Source of the DNA: JAZSQT01 sp045538075
Lineage (GTDB): Bacteria; Chrysiogenota; Deferribacteres; Deferribacterales; Mucispirillaceae
Assembly (NCBI GenBank): GCA_045538075.1
Contig: JAZSQT010000005.1
Coordinates: forward strand, 1 to 6,091
Direction: 5' to 3'
DNA: 6,091 nt
Shown: positions 5,503 through 6,091 of the stretch, in pieces
Layout of the letters: every line of letters begins with the position of its first letter
Position numbering within the stretch: position 1 is the first letter of the stretch
Notes under the pieces: generated by a model
What the model was told of the DNA's origin: nothing
Seen by the model: only the letters and a program-made list of their open reading frames with translations
The model's database searches: none
Program-made: the position numbers and the translations under genes

Positions 5503-6091
5503 ATGGAAATATTTACTACTATAAAGGATATTAGAGTTAAAATTAATGAATGGAAAAAAAATAATTATTCTATTGGGTTAGTTCCAACTATGGGATATTT
5601 ACATAATGGACACGGTAGTTTAATTAGTCAATCTATAAAAGATAATGATAAAACTATAGTTAGTATTTTTGTTAATCCTACTCAATTTGGAGTAGGTGAA
5701 GATTTAGAAAAATATCCTAGAGATATAGAAAGAGATAAATTATTTTTAGATAAGTTAAAAGTTGATGCAATATTTAATCCAAGTGTTGAAGAAATGTATT
5801 CTAAAAATAGTTTAACGACAGTGTATGTTGATAATATGTCTTCAATTCTTTGTGGTAAAACACGTCCAACTCATTTTCAAGGAGTAACTACTGTTGTTAC
5901 TAAACTTTTTAATATTACTAACCCAGATAAAGCATATTTTGGTTCTAAAGATTTTCAACAACTTCAAATTATTAAAAGAATGGTAAAAGACTTAAACTTT
6001 AATATAGAAATAGTAGGAATGCCTATTGTTAGAGAAATAGATGGTCTTGCATTAAGCTCAAGAAATGTATATTTAAACGATGAAGAAAGAA
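5503..6091 (+). CDS. panC: Pantothenate synthetase (pantoate-beta-alanine ligase), 3' end beyond the window
   Basis: The window holds the first 196 codons of an expected 280 or so; the frame is open to the right edge, so the gene is cut by the window and not shown to be broken. PanC condenses pantoate with beta-alanine at the cost of ATP through a pantoyl-adenylate. Visible motifs are PTMGYLHNGH (28-37) with the HxGH nucleotide-binding signature, FVNPTQFG (56-63) with the pantoate-binding Gln, YPRD (71-74), HFQGVTTVVTKLFN (124-137), AYFGSKDFQQLQ (144-155) and VREIDGLALSSRN (176-188), which carries the KMSKS-like SSRN. One deviation is GSKD at 147-150 where the family usually has GEKD. AAAGGTGA (5492-5499) is a strong ribosome binding site that overlaps the panB stop codon, pointing to co-translation with panB. 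Confidence 0.96.
   Translation, partial: MEIFTTIKDIRVKINEWKKNNYSIGLVPTMGYLHNGHGSLISQSIKDNDKTIVSIFVNPTQFGVGEDLEKYPRDIERDKLFLDKLKVDAIFNPSVEEMYSKNSLTTVYVDNMSSILCGKTRPTHFQGVTTVVTKLFNITNPDKAYFGSKDFQQLQIIKRMVKDLNFNIEIVGMPIVREIDGLALSSRNVYLNDEER

Overview
The window is a compact, very AT-rich bacterial chromosome segment (roughly 25-30% G+C by eye). Arg is mostly AGA, gaps are short, and starts are ATG, usually with a purine-rich ribosome binding site. It holds seven protein genes, all with recognisable family membership; the last runs off the right edge. I see no mobile element, CRISPR array, tRNA or rRNA. The content looks like ordinary core genome, and the less explained structure lies in the two intergenic regions. 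The organism cannot be named from this. The order yqeY-cvpA-mutS2 with very low G+C and a divergent Smr motif suggests, at low confidence, an anaerobic Gram-negative-type lineage such as Deferribacterota or a deltaproteobacterial relative.

Region 1 (1-3338, + strand): an AT-rich leader, then a tightly packed operon. It encodes a GatB/YqeY-domain protein, a CvpA-family membrane protein (starting inside the yqeY stop codon) and a full-length MutS2 (starting one base after the cvpA stop). Coupled translation is likely, because mutS2 has no visible Shine-Dalgarno sequence.

Region 2 (3335-4529): a gamma-class carbonic anhydrase-like hexapeptide protein on the - strand converges on mutS2, with their stop codons interlocked. 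Divergent from it is a regulator with an XRE-type helix-turn-helix and a C-terminal cupin. The shared 139-bp gap carries a clear palindrome (TATATTCA-N6-TGAATATA) and a second, purely AT, 11-bp inverted repeat. These are reasonable operator candidates for the regulator.

Region 3 (4530-6091, + strand): a 154-bp leader with a strong rho-independent terminator hairpin ending only 23 bases before panB, then panB and the 5' part of panC. Together these give the first and last steps from 2-oxoisovalerate to pantothenate, the coenzyme A precursor. The terminator's 5' arm can alternatively pair with an upstream segment, and a 20-codon ORF ends at the hairpin base. The leader may therefore be an attenuator for pantothenate synthesis. 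This is the most interesting unexplained feature, but the hairpin could equally be just the terminator of the regulator gene.
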